DNA of 64,000 nt from Paenibacillus anaericanus (lineage in GTDB: Bacteria; Bacillota; Bacilli; Paenibacillales; Paenibacillaceae). The stretch lies in the NCBI RefSeq assembly GCF_003994475.1, contig NZ_RZNY01000002.1, positions 48,535 to 112,534 on the forward strand, written 5' to 3'. The position numbers and the translations under genes are program-made. Positions 8,180 to 16,858 of the stretch are shown in pieces. The notes under the pieces were generated by a model. It made no database searches. It worked only from the letters and a program-made list of their open reading frames with translations, and had not been told where the DNA came from. Each line of letters starts with the position of its first letter. Position 1 is the first letter of the stretch.

Positions 8180-8794
8180 TTATTTCACTCGTGCAATCAC
8201 TCGTGCAATAGAAGAATCGGCTCTGATATACAGCGGCAATGCAATGATTTCAAATGACTTTGCGTTCAATAGTTGGTCAACATTGGCTAAGTTCTCTATA
8301 ATGAGAATCTCATTTTGAAATAGATGCTTATGGACCTCAAAAGGATATTTGTCTGGTGAAGGAGTGTCCAGTCCAATCATTTTTACTTGCTTCCTTACTA
8401 ATAGCTCAGCAAATGCTAGTGTCAACACAGGGTAATCTGTAAAATAACTTGATTGACCATTGAATCGGCTATGTCCCGTATACAAAACCACAATATGTTT
8501 GGGTTGAATTAAGTTTTCGTACTCTTCCTTGTAATCTATTGAAGTCTCTTTGGATACATCTAGTAAACAACCTTCTGCTATAAAGGTATCCAAAGGGTAT
8601 TCGTTAAGATACTTTTTTGAGTGGGTAAGATGCATAGGTCCATCGATATGAGTTCCTGCATGCATGTTGATAGACAATTGGTGATTGTTGTAATAATCCT
8701 GCTCTATATGTTTGGATTGCACTAACACTGTCTCTTCATCCCCTGGATATACAGGCATTCCATCTTGAATCATGTAAGAAAGATCAATGAGCAT
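8180..8794 (-). CDS. Cyclase-family metal-dependent hydrolase (kynurenine formamidase-like)
   Basis: A 204-residue member of the cyclase family, which includes kynurenine formamidase and isatin hydrolase. The metal-binding signature HAGTHIDGPMH (HxGTHxDxPxH) is intact, with the N-terminal DLSYMIQDGMPVYPGD typical of the family. ATG 8794 follows GGAAGG by 6 nt; an in-frame codon at 8818 overlaps no ribosome site. It lies alone, between a stalk-domain gene and a flavin reductase on the same strand. No kynurenine pathway genes are nearby, so the substrate is open. Confidence 0.85.
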   Translation of the reverse strand: MLIDLSYMIQDGMPVYPGDEETVLVQSKHIEQDYYNNHQLSINMHAGTHIDGPMHLTHSKKYLNEYPLDTFIAEGCLLDVSKETSIDYKEEYENLIQPKHIVVLYTGHSRFNGQSSYFTDYPVLTLAFAELLVRKQVKMIGLDTPSPDKYPFEVHKHLFQNEILIIENLANVDQLLNAKSFEIIALPLYIRADSSIARVIARVK

Positions 8795-8880
8795 GTTGTT
8801 CCTTCCTTTCGAGTTCACCCCAAATTTCCCACCTCATTGTACAACAAATTCTCATCTATAAATATTAGTATAAATACAAA

Positions 8881-8920
8881 TACCCCTGATTTTTCTTATA
8901 GCTTAGAAAAATCAGGGGTA
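8881..8920 (-). terminator. Terminator after the flavin reductase
   Basis: Perfect 16-bp arms TACCCCTGATTTTTCT (8881-8896) and its complement (8905-8920) with an 8-nt loop, just downstream of the minus-strand gene at 8943. Confidence 0.85.
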
Positions 8921-8942
8921 CTCGGCTTATTTTGATCTTTTA

Positions 8943-9437
8943 TTACATATAGAATTCTTCAGGAATGCTCCCGAACTTCCTTTTATGATATAAGAGCGGT
9001 TCTTTGTTATCGGCTTGAATATCAACGATTTCACCGATCAGAATCGTGTGGTCCCCGGCTTCTATCGTTTTAAAGGTTTTACATTGCATGACTCCAGCCG
9101 CTCCTGTAATGATCGGAAGATTGTGTTCGGAGAAGCTCCATTCACAATTTTTAAAGCGATCAACATCTTTACTGGCAAATAAGGAGCAAATATCCCCCTG
9201 GTCACCAGAAAGTACATGTACGGCGAATTTATCAGTCTTGATAAACGTTGGATAAGTGGATACTCTTTTGTCTATGGACCATAAGATAAGTAGAGGATCT
9301 AAGGATACGGAAGCAAATGAATTGACTGTCAGTCCTAAAGGTACTCCATGTTCATCAACTGTAGTAACAACGGTTACTCCAGTAGGGTAATTGCCCATAA
9401 CTTGTTTGAAACTTTGTACATTTTCACTGTTATCCAT
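8943..9437 (-). CDS. Flavin reductase family protein (FMN-binding split barrel)
   Basis: A 164-residue protein of the HpaC/flavin reductase-like family, which bind FMN or FAD and either reduce free flavin for a partner monooxygenase or act alone. Family features are GNYPTGVTVVTT near the N-terminus, LTVNSFASVSLDPLLIL, and the C-terminal GDHTILIGEIVDI...PLLYHKRKFG. ATG 9437 is preceded by AAGGGTGG at a rather long distance. There is no adjacent monooxygenase gene, so a partner cannot be named. It ends at a long perfect hairpin. Confidence 0.88.
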   Translation of the reverse strand: MDNSENVQSFKQVMGNYPTGVTVVTTVDEHGVPLGLTVNSFASVSLDPLLILWSIDKRVSTYPTFIKTDKFAVHVLSGDQGDICSLFASKDVDRFKNCEWSFSEHNLPIITGAAGVMQCKTFKTIEAGDHTILIGEIVDIQADNKEPLLYHKRKFGSIPEEFYM

Positions 9438-9603
9438 CTTCTTCTAAGTACCACCCTTCGCTCTCCCTATTGCCCTTTTGGACCTAACCCAAAATTACAC
9501 GCATTTATAAGGCCTCACCCCAAAATCAGTGCTTGCGCATTCAGACATCAATCTAAAGGAAGTAGCAGCCCTTATTTTGAGTTTTGAGGGTCAAAAAAAA
9601 TTC

Positions 9604-9736
9604 TAACGGAACTGAAATACCTTATTTCTAACAAATAGCGCTCTATTGCATGAATATGATGAAATAACGTCTGCTGGTTCCGTTACAATCCAGAACAGTG
9701 GAATAAACCGCAAATAAGGTCGCTGAGAACCGTTAC
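9604..9736. repeat. Intergenic palindromic repeat candidate
   Basis: Within the gene-free stretch 9438-9889, TAACGGAAC (9604-9612) and GTTCCGTTA (9677-9685) form perfect 9-bp arms about 64 nt apart, and a third related AACCGTTAC occurs at 9728-9736. Shorter internal repeats (GAAATA/TATTTC) lie between. The sequence codes for nothing visible and looks like a dispersed palindromic repeat, but only one copy is in this window. Confidence 0.4.
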
Positions 9737-9819
9737 AGCCATTTACCATGAACTTCGATTGACGATCAAGCGCTAAACTTGGTTTTGATCCATTTAGAAT
9801 TATTATAATATAGATTCAT

Positions 9820-9863
9820 TGTACTATCGAGTTATTTATATATGCAAGTAACTCGATAGTACA
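9820..9863 (-). terminator. Hairpin downstream of leuA
   Basis: Perfect 15-bp arms TGTACTATCGAGTTA (9820-9834) and TAACTCGATAGTACA (9849-9863) lie 26 bp past the leuA stop. The following U tract is poor, so termination is likely but not certain. Confidence 0.6.
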
Positions 9864-9889
9864 TCGGAGCATGATTTTATACCCGATTA

Positions 9890-11437
9890 TTAATCAATTA
9901 CGATATTCCCTTTACGCTCTTGAACTCTGCGGCTTACTAGCCGGTTTATTGCATCGAGATACGCCTTAGCGCTAGCCTCTACAATATCCGTACTTACGCC
10001 CCTACCTGATGCGGTAAGTTCGCCCTGCTTCAAGACGACATGAACTTCTCCTTGCGCATCTGTTCCTTGAGTAACGGAGTGAATCGTATAGTCTTCAAGC
10101 TCCGCTTGAATCCCTGTTGCTTTCTCAAGAGCCTGGTAGACAGCATCCACTTGACCATTTCCTACACCAGATTCATTTACAATATCTCCAGCTTGCTTCA
10201 CGATGCGTACTGTGGCTGTTGACTGCGATTGACTACCGAAAGAAACCTCAAGGTTATCTAGTGTAAATTGTCTTGGCGCTTCAGCGATATTCTCATCCAT
10301 AAGTGCACGAATATCCTCTGCCAGTACGTTCTTCTTACGGTCAGCCAGATTCTTGAATTTAGCAAAAGCAATGTTCAACTGCTCCTCGTCCAGCGTATAA
10401 CCAAGATCAACTAATTTCTCCTTGAAGGCATGACGTCCGGAATGCTTACCAAGAACCAATTTACTGGAGCTAGCACCAATCGTCTCCGGAGTAATAATTT
10501 CATAAGTACCCCGGTGTTTGAGCATCCCGTCCTGATGAATACCTGATTCATGGGCAAAAGCATTGGCGCCAACAATCGCTTTGTTCCCCGGCACACTCAT
10601 ACCCGTTAGTTTACTGACCATCCGGCTGGTACGATACAGCTCACTTAAATTCATCGTTGTTTTCGCCCCGTAGAAGTCATTTCTTGTCTCCAGTGCAAGT
10701 GCAACTTCTTCAATACAAGTGTTGCCTGCCCGTTCCCCAATACCATTGATCGTCCCTTCAAATTGATCCACACCATTTGCAATTGCCGCTAGCGTATTGG
10801 CAGTCGCCATGCCGAGATCGTCATGACAATGCGTACTTAACTGGATTTTCTCAATGCCAGGTACTGTCTCTTTGATCGTCTTGAACATACGTCCGAATTC
10901 ATCCGGTGTGGCAAAACCCACTGTATCGGGTAGGTTGACTACCGTTGCACCCGCCCGAATCGCCATCGCTGTTACTTCGCATAGAAAATCAATCTCGGTC
11001 CGGCTGGCATCTTCTGCGGAGAATTCCACCTTATCAAAAAACTTGCGTCCGTAGCGAATCGCTGCTTCAGCCGTTTCCAACACTTTCGCTTTGTCCATAC
11101 GCAGCTTATGTTCCCGGTGAATCGGTGAGGTCGCAAGAACAACATGCAAACACGGGTCAGCTGCAAATTTTAACGCTTCTACTACAGCGTCGATATCTTT
11201 GGTATGACAACGAGCTAAGCTAAGCAATGTGGCATCTTTAATACGCTTGGAAACCGCTCTAATACTTTCAATTTCGCCTGGTGATGTGGCCGCAAATCCC
11301 GCTTCAATTCGATCAATACCCAGACGCTCTAATTGAAGTGCAATCTCGATCTTCTCTTCCATCGTCAAGCTTACACCTGGGGATTGTTCTCCATCACGTA
11401 GCGTTGTGTCAAATACATAAATTTTTCTCATCATCAT
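9890..11437 (-). CDS. leuA: 2-isopropylmalate synthase
   Basis: About 515 residues. It condenses acetyl-CoA with 2-oxoisovalerate, the first step of leucine synthesis. The DTTLRDGEQSPG catalytic/metal motif is at the N-terminus, STHCHDD supplies the metal histidines, and GxxERAGN (GIGERAGNTCIEE) and NAFAHESGIHQDG are intact. The C-terminal regulatory domain is present, so the enzyme is full length and probably leucine-inhibited. Three ATG codons run in tandem (11437, 11434, 11431) after AAAGGTGG; the exact one cannot be decided. leuB, leuC and leuD are not adjacent. Expression is under two leucine T-boxes in series (11463-12090). Confidence 0.96.
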   Translation of the reverse strand: MMMRKIYVFDTTLRDGEQSPGVSLTMEEKIEIALQLERLGIDRIEAGFAATSPGEIESIRAVSKRIKDATLLSLARCHTKDIDAVVEALKFAADPCLHVVLATSPIHREHKLRMDKAKVLETAEAAIRYGRKFFDKVEFSAEDASRTEIDFLCEVTAMAIRAGATVVNLPDTVGFATPDEFGRMFKTIKETVPGIEKIQLSTHCHDDLGMATANTLAAIANGVDQFEGTINGIGERAGNTCIEEVALALETRNDFYGAKTTMNLSELYRTSRMVSKLTGMSVPGNKAIVGANAFAHESGIHQDGMLKHRGTYEIITPETIGASSSKLVLGKHSGRHAFKEKLVDLGYTLDEEQLNIAFAKFKNLADRKKNVLAEDIRALMDENIAEAPRQFTLDNLEVSFGSQSQSTATVRIVKQAGDIVNESGVGNGQVDAVYQALEKATGIQAELEDYTIHSVTQGTDAQGEVHVVLKQGELTASGRGVSTDIVEASAKAYLDAINRLVSRRVQERKGNIVID

Positions 11438-11462
11438 GACCACCTTTTCATTTTTTGAGTAT

Positions 11463-11757
11463 CAAAAAAACCTCTCTCGCTCCTGCGCACGCAAAAATCT
11501 CGCGTTGCAGGGGCGAAAGAGGTTAACTTCCGCGGTACCACCCATGTTCACCGTCTATTTCACAATAAACGGCCTCAAGGGAATTCGGAGGATCACTCCG
11601 AGTTCCAGCACGATAACGGGTGCCACCGATGCTCCTTAGAGAGTTATTCTCTTTCGGGAGCATAGCTCCAAGGTGAGTTGGCTTGGGGATTAAGTCGGCG
11701 ATTTCAGCTTGTTCGCCGCTCTCTGAACATAAGAGCCCTTATTGCCTGATCCTTGTC
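11463..11757 (-). promoter_or_regulatory. Leucine T-box riboswitch, leuA-proximal copy
   Basis: A complete T-box leader reading toward leuA. On the minus strand the order is: stem I with AGAGAG and GCTGAAAT elements, specifier CTC (Leu; 11677-11675) before ACCTTGGAG, the T-box core TGGGTGGTACCGCGGAA (about 11544-11528), and a terminator with arms from 11524 to 11470 followed by a run of T. Uncharged leucine tRNA should favour the antiterminator. Confidence 0.93.
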
Positions 11758-11785
11758 ATTGCTATGTATATGATGATTTTAGATA

Positions 11786-12090
11786 TCAAAAAACCCCTCT
11801 CATCCCGCATGCCAAATGGACATACTATAGGGACGAAAGGGGTTAACTTCCGTGGTACCACCCAAGTTCACCACACATTCAACGGAATGTGTAGCCTCAA
11901 GCAAATGAGGAAAATTAAATTTCCTGATCTGCGCACCATAACGAGTGCTAACCGGTTGTCCTTACACCTGATAACAGGTTCGGGATAACAGCTCCAAGGT
12001 GAGATGGCTTGGGGATTAAGTCGGTGATTTCAGCTTGTTCACCGCTCTCTGAACATAAGAGCCCTTTGTGCCTGATCCTCTTCACAGCCT
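11786..12090 (-). promoter_or_regulatory. Leucine T-box riboswitch, promoter-proximal copy
   Basis: A second complete T-box upstream of the first. It has specifier CTC (12003-12001), core TGGGTGGTACCACGGAA (about 11864-11848) and its own terminator (11844-11792, then TTTTTTGA). Its specifier-side 89 nt match the other copy at 84 positions, while the middle and terminator loops differ. One difference is compensatory in a stem (GGTG/CACC here, GGCG/CGCC there). Confidence 0.92.
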
Positions 12091-12111
12091 TTGTTCTTAA
12101 AACTTGTAGTT

Positions 12112-12141
12112 ATTATATGTCGATACTCCAAACTTAGTCAA
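12112..12141 (-). promoter_or_regulatory. Sigma-A promoter of the leuA leader
   Basis: On the minus strand TTGACT (12141-12136) and TATAAT (12117-12112) are separated by 18 bp. Transcription would begin near 12105, just before the first T-box. Confidence 0.8.
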
Positions 12142-12222
12142 CAATCTTTCGAAAAAAAATATTAATCGCCTGTCATATCGTAGATAATTAACGCTATTTA
12201 ACCATTCTGCTGAATTAACGAA

Positions 12223-13326
12223 TTAATAAGGTATGCCATCATCTTCGGTGTATTCTTGATGAATCTTCTTTTCCAGAATCCGCTTAGCTACTACTTCAAA
12301 CGGCTCGGGCTGCAGCAGCTCTACGGGAGAGAAGGCTTTGTCGAATGTAAATGAATCTCCCTCCAAAATAACCGCATACCGTCCGTCTAACTTAGCAATA
12401 TGTATGAGCTCTCCAAAATCTGCAAGACGTCCCTTGACCATGGTGTCACCAATTCTAAATTTCAACTCGATCTCAGGTTTGATCTCTACAATTCGTTCTG
12501 CAGCCTCTGCTACTTGAGCTGGCTCCCATTTATCCTGGATATCTCTCTTCTCACTTGCTGCCCAAATCTCCAGTTCTTTCTCCACTTGCTGACGTTCTGA
12601 CTCATTCTCATCAGGCCACTTGGTCTCAACATAAGTTTGGACAAACTCCATCACGTGTTCGTTCACGATTTCGGGTATGGACAATTCATAGGTTACAAAT
12701 TTAAGAAAGTCCTCAAAATATCTAGCATGCGAGGATTGGTGTATTTTCAGTTCCCACTCATCAACCATCCCCTCTTCCTCCATATAGGGATATTGAATAG
12801 ATTTCATACTGCGCGCACTGATCGCCATCTCTACTTGACTAATCAGACTTTGCTCATCCGAAATCCGTGCAATTTTTTGCTCAAAATCACATTTTAGGAC
12901 AAAGATAAAAGGAACTTCTGAGACATTCGTAAGAACGGCTTGCACAATAATGAGTGCTCCCCCACGGACTGAACTCGTATCCAGATAACTACGTACTAAG
13001 TCATCACATGCATTCTTGTAATCTTCTTTATCTTCCGCACCACGTAGACGAGCGAACATATTAAAGTTGGGATTACTATCGAGCTCATAACCGGGTTCCA
13101 CAATGAACCGGCCAATTTTGGTAGGTGCTTGTTCGGCTGAAGGGTTCTTCTCTACCTTGCGTTTAGCGATCCGGTTGAATTCACCGTCCAAGAACATTTT
13201 GATCTCACTATCTAGGTACTCGTATGCGTCCAGAGTCTGATAGTGTTTGTAGTTTTTTATGGTTTGACTTTCTTTACCTTCCACATTTATAACGAAAAAA
13301 GATAAATGCTTTATGCTAAATTTCAT
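12223..13326 (-). CDS. Uncharacterised Bacillales protein (DUF3900-like)
   Basis: A 367-residue soluble acidic protein that I recall as DUF3900-type, a family of unknown function in Bacillales; the number is from memory. It has no signal peptide or membrane segment. Recognisable blocks are KHLSFFVINVEGKE, PTKIGRFIVEPGYELD, the ARYFEDFLKFV helix and a C-terminal beta-rich part. The VRGGALIIVQA region and overall layout faintly resemble nucleoid-associated NdpA-type proteins, but this is only an impression. ATG 13326 is chosen since AAAGGAG precedes it; the upstream extension has none. It is monocistronic and divergent from xerS. Confidence 0.72.
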   Translation of the reverse strand: MKFSIKHLSFFVINVEGKESQTIKNYKHYQTLDAYEYLDSEIKMFLDGEFNRIAKRKVEKNPSAEQAPTKIGRFIVEPGYELDSNPNFNMFARLRGAEDKEDYKNACDDLVRSYLDTSSVRGGALIIVQAVLTNVSEVPFIFVLKCDFEQKIARISDEQSLISQVEMAISARSMKSIQYPYMEEEGMVDEWELKIHQSSHARYFEDFLKFVTYELSIPEIVNEHVMEFVQTYVETKWPDENESERQQVEKELEIWAASEKRDIQDKWEPAQVAEAAERIVEIKPEIELKFRIGDTMVKGRLADFGELIHIAKLDGRYAVILEGDSFTFDKAFSPVELLQPEPFEVVAKRILEKKIHQEYTEDDGIPY

Positions 13327-13733
13327 TCCTTGATTACTCCTTTTGCGAAGAATCTCAATTTTGAATAGGGACAATCCATTATAGCACGCCCCATAATCCT
13401 CCAGTAAGCGAACGATCGACACTATTCTTCAAAAAGGGCTTTATTTTTTAATGGTTGTTGTGGTTAAATTTCTTTTTTACAGAAGAGAAATGAAATAAGG
13501 GGATCGATAGTTTGAAATTGAGCGTATGATCAGAGTGCATTTTTTGATCTTTCTATTGTGAATTTTTCATATGATGTAATTTTTATGTATATACTTGGTT
13601 ATTGGTTGATTTTGCTTGATTTCTAAAAAATAGTGCTTGTTCGCTCTTTAATCTAACCCCTGCTTATACCTTGGGGCGGGCTTGTTTATGGTACAATGAG
13701 ATCATCATCTTGTCCCGTTGGAGGTACCGCAAA
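13327..13733. other. Intergenic region between DUF3900-like gene and xerS
   Basis: A 407-bp AT-rich divergent spacer without a gene. The xerS promoter is probably the extended -10 TGG-TACAAT (13692-13697), giving a short leader. A stretch with two related ATTTTT(C)AT words (about 13562-13592) is the only candidate for a recombination site, but I could not resolve two recombinase arms around a 6-8 bp centre. Confidence 0.4.
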
Positions 13734-14822
13734 ATGAACATACAAAAAGTAATTGACCGCAAAATGCTGGATGAGAAAGTAGTACATATGCCTTGGTTTG
13801 TTCAGCAGTTTATTGACTATAAGCTACCTGATCTATCCCCCTCTACTCTGCTAGAATATATAAGAGATTATGAACAATTCTTTCTCTGGCTTCGTGCCGA
13901 AGGTTTATCAACCGCAGAATCAAACGCTCAAATCACCTTAACTGATCTAGAAACGCTGCGTATGGAGAGCATTGTCGGCTACCGTTTACACTTAACTACA
14001 CGGACTGAAGGAACGAATGCTAGGATTACCGTCTCCCGTAAAATGTCATCGCTTCGCTCTATGTTTCATTATTTAAGCCAAATTGCGGAGGATGAAGACT
14101 TCTACCCTTTGCTCAAGCGTAATATTATGGCCAAAGTGGAGATCAAACGGATTCATAAACCGAAGGATACAGCTGCCAAGCTAAAGGGGAAAATATTAGA
14201 GGAAGACGAACTACTGGAGTTCATCGGATACATATCGCATGGATATGGTGAAGACGTTAAGAACAATAAGCAAGCCCTGTATGCGTATGAACTCAATAAA
14301 GAACGAGATGCCAGCATAGCAAGCTTGATCCTAAATTCAGGATTGCGTGTCTCTGAGGTGGTTAATCTCAATTTACGAGATATCGATCTGACAAACAAAT
14401 TGATGTATGTATACCGCAAAGGTAATAACGATGAGACTTTTAAAGCTCCTGTATATTTTCGCGAGCAGTCCTTAGATGATTTAACACAATATTTAGCCTT
14501 AAGAGAGTCTCGTTATCAAACACCAAAGAAAGAAAAAGCGTTGTTTATCGCTGTTCCGAACGGACAGAAGGAAGGTAAACGCATGACAAAAAGAGCTATA
14601 CAGGCCATGATCATCAAGTACGCCAAACGATTTGGCAAACCTTATCTGACCGTGCATAAGCTCCGGCATTCTTTTGCAACTGATTACTACTTACAAAATG
14701 ATATCTACAAGACCAAAGAACAACTTGGTCACGCCTCGACTGAGACAACTGAAGTGTATGCACATCTTACCGACAAAACGATGTCACAAGCGATCGAACG
14801 CCGTGCGGAAACCGAATCCTAG
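13734..14822 (+). CDS. xerS: Tyrosine recombinase XerS-like
   Basis: A 362-residue tyrosine site-specific recombinase. The N-terminal SAM-like DNA-binding domain (about 20-130) is followed by the catalytic domain with a complete set: Arg205 (SGLRVSEVV), Lys229 (YRKGNND), His308 and Arg311 (HKLRHSFATD), His333 (LGHAS) and nucleophile Tyr342. Length and sequence match XerS, the single-recombinase system that resolves chromosome dimers, rather than a phage integrase. No integrated element or att repeats surround it, which supports a housekeeping role. ATG 13734 has GGAGGT 8-9 nt upstream. It ends at a terminator overlapping its stop codon. Confidence 0.85.
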   Translation: MNIQKVIDRKMLDEKVVHMPWFVQQFIDYKLPDLSPSTLLEYIRDYEQFFLWLRAEGLSTAESNAQITLTDLETLRMESIVGYRLHLTTRTEGTNARITVSRKMSSLRSMFHYLSQIAEDEDFYPLLKRNIMAKVEIKRIHKPKDTAAKLKGKILEEDELLEFIGYISHGYGEDVKNNKQALYAYELNKERDASIASLILNSGLRVSEVVNLNLRDIDLTNKLMYVYRKGNNDETFKAPVYFREQSLDDLTQYLALRESRYQTPKKEKALFIAVPNGQKEGKRMTKRAIQAMIIKYAKRFGKPYLTVHKLRHSFATDYYLQNDIYKTKEQLGHASTETTEVYAHLTDKTMSQAIERRAETES

Positions 14823-14845
14823 CTTTTTGGGACTCGGTTTTTTTT
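14811..14845 (+). terminator. Terminator of xerS
   Basis: Arms ACCGAATCC and GGGACTCGGT around a short loop followed by eight T; the left arm lies within the last codons of xerS. Confidence 0.82.
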
Positions 14846-14850
14846 CAAAC

Positions 14851-16116
14851 TCAACTAGGTAGTTTAATCACCTTGACCATCTCACCGGCCTCAATGCTCT
14901 CATTCGAAGGTGGAATGACAATTAGGACATTACTATCTTTGATCGTTATCATCACGTTAGATTCGTCTAGTTGAGCTGGGTATACAAGCACGCGACCATC
15001 CACAATCTCCTGCCGTCCCCGTACATAGCGGGTGAACTTGTTTGTTTTACTATAAGTCGTTCCTAATTCTGCTCTATATTCAGGTAAAAAGGGATTCGTA
15101 ACACCCAGCATCCGACCAATTGCAGGACGAGCAAACAACTCAAAACCAACAAAACAAGCTCCCGGATTTCCTGACAAAGCGAATAGTAACTTACCGTTCT
15201 TTACAGCTGCAGTGGTTACACTCCCTGGCCTCAGGGTGACTTTGTTAAAGAGCTTTTCAACATCTTTTTCAGTGACTAAATCGGCCATAATATCATAATC
15301 ACCAACCGACACTCCACCGGTCGTGATGACTACATCATATAGCGTTAACGCTTCCTCCACACGCTGCTTAGCAATGGTCAGATCATCAGAAATCATTTTG
15401 AGAATATGTGGCTCCCCACCAGCTTCTCTAACTTGGTTAGCCAACATAAAGGTGTTGCTATTGCGGATTCTACCATCCTGCAGCGGTTCATCAATGCCAA
15501 GTAATTCTGAACCTGTTGAGATAATAGCCACACGTGGCTTCTTGATCACAGGAACCTTATGTATACCAAAGGTAGCTAGCACGGATAATTCACCAGTTCC
15601 GAGCTTCCGCCCTTTATTTAGTATGATCTCCCCTTCTGCCAGCTCTTGGCCAACTGGTGTTATATTCTGGCCGGGTTTAATCTCGCGTTTAAGCTGAATA
15701 TACCTTCTACCACGGTTTTCATTGGGTTCTGTCATTTCAAACATGATAACGGCATCTGCTTCATCGGGAACTTTGGCTCCTGTCATGATTCGCGACACCG
15801 TACCGGAGACAAGTTTAATTGAAGGAAGCGATCCACAAGGAATCTCATCTACTACTTCTAGATAGATTGGCTTGTCTGTAGAGCAGCCCTTAGTATCATT
15901 ACTCAAAATCGCATACCCATCCATGCTGGATCTCCGGAAATGAGGATATGGATGTGGAGCGATCACATCTTCCGCCAGGATACGACCCCCAGACTCTGCT
16001 AGAGCGATCCATTCCGTATCTCCCAAATGCATATGAGGCATTATCAAATTTTGGGCATCAGAGACCAAAACAGCCTTACGCTTGAATTTATCGATAGTTA
16101 AACCCTCATGATGCAA
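14851..16116 (-). CDS. moeA: Molybdopterin molybdotransferase MoeA
   Basis: A 421-residue enzyme that inserts molybdate into adenylylated molybdopterin, the last general step of molybdenum cofactor synthesis. The N-terminal hinge SSMDGYA, the RIMTGAKVPDEADAVI region and the MoaB/MogA-like domain with STGSEL, TTGGVSVGDYD and ALSGNPGACF are all present. The start is TTG 16116 with GGAGGGG 7 nt upstream; no in-frame ATG is nearby. No other cofactor genes or molybdoenzymes lie in the window. It may be an extra, solitary moeA. Confidence 0.93.
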   Translation of the reverse strand: MHHEGLTIDKFKRKAVLVSDAQNLIMPHMHLGDTEWIALAESGGRILAEDVIAPHPYPHFRRSSMDGYAILSNDTKGCSTDKPIYLEVVDEIPCGSLPSIKLVSGTVSRIMTGAKVPDEADAVIMFEMTEPNENRGRRYIQLKREIKPGQNITPVGQELAEGEIILNKGRKLGTGELSVLATFGIHKVPVIKKPRVAIISTGSELLGIDEPLQDGRIRNSNTFMLANQVREAGGEPHILKMISDDLTIAKQRVEEALTLYDVVITTGGVSVGDYDIMADLVTEKDVEKLFNKVTLRPGSVTTAAVKNGKLLFALSGNPGACFVGFELFARPAIGRMLGVTNPFLPEYRAELGTTYSKTNKFTRYVRGRQEIVDGRVLVYPAQLDESNVMITIKDSNVLIVIPPSNESIEAGEMVKVIKLPS

Positions 16117-16311
16117 GTAAAATCCCCTCCAATATTTCCTATCAAACTAGCAACTAAGATTCATTGTATATCGCGTTTTTGAGATAATGCAACCAAAAAA
16201 CATACCTTTACGGGGCTACCTATTACAATTTCTTTCCTAAAGCTTAACCAATCTGGGTGTTTGCACATATGTTAATTCAAATAACTAAGAAAACTATTTG
16301 GGGGTCATTAA

Positions 16312-16791
16312 ATGTATTGGGTAAACCCGTATTGGAGAAATTCCATGTTTCAGCCTGTTTGGTCAACTTCGACTCAACAAGCACTGGATTTAATAAAAGA
16401 AGCCGTACAAGGAGAACGAAATGACGAGTTGTTCTATGATGAACTTATTAAATTAGCACCAAATTCGGAGCAAGCGTCCATCATTACTTCAATTCGTGAC
16501 GATGAACGAGGTCATAATTATATGTTCCGAGGTATGTATAAAGAGCTTACCGGCCAAGATATTAGCGGAATTAGCAATGAACAATACCAGCGAGTAGAGT
16601 CATATCTCACAGGATTACAGCGAGCTCTACAAGGTGAATTGGCCGCAGTTGAGAAATATCGAAAAATATGGTTTGGTTTGCCAGTCGGGATATATAAAGA
16701 TACTGTATTTGGGATTATTTTAGACGAGTTAAAACATGCGAGTAAGTACAATTATTTGATTACTTTGAATCAAAATAATGGTAAATCCTAA
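16312..16791 (+). CDS. Ferritin-like domain protein (rubrerythrin-type helical bundle)
   Basis: A 159-residue helical protein of the ferritin-like type. Acidic and histidine metal ligands appear in pairs: EAVQGERNDELFYDEL with Glu near 44-47, RDDERGH (ExxH, about 60-70), then GELAAVEKY and LDELKHASKY in the second half. This gives the two ExxH-like pairs of a di-iron bundle. There is no rubredoxin domain. An N-terminal MYWVNPYW stretch resembles some Bacillales spore-associated ferritin-like proteins, which is only suggestive. ATG 16312 follows GGGGG by about 6 nt. It is monocistronic with a terminator at 16797. Confidence 0.82.
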   Translation: MYWVNPYWRNSMFQPVWSTSTQQALDLIKEAVQGERNDELFYDELIKLAPNSEQASIITSIRDDERGHNYMFRGMYKELTGQDISGISNEQYQRVESYLTGLQRALQGELAAVEKYRKIWFGLPVGIYKDTVFGIILDELKHASKYNYLITLNQNNGKS

Positions 16792-16796
16792 AAAAT

Positions 16797-16838
16797 AAAA
16801 ATCCGGATTTCCTTAGTAAATGGAAAATCCGGATTTTG
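16797..16838 (+). terminator. Terminator after the ferritin-like gene
   Basis: Arms AAAATCCGGATTTCC and GGAAAATCCGGATTTT pair almost perfectly and are followed by T on plus and by A/T on minus, so it may also serve the converging gene. Confidence 0.8.
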
Positions 16839-16858
16839 ATATGAACACATCGATTAGC

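Noticed and set aside
13440..13733. Chromosome-dimer recombination site (dif-like) next to xerS
   Set aside because: In streptococci the target lies beside xerS. Here only loose ATTTTT-containing direct repeats are visible; I could not define two recombinase arms around a 6-8 bp centre, so no site is called.
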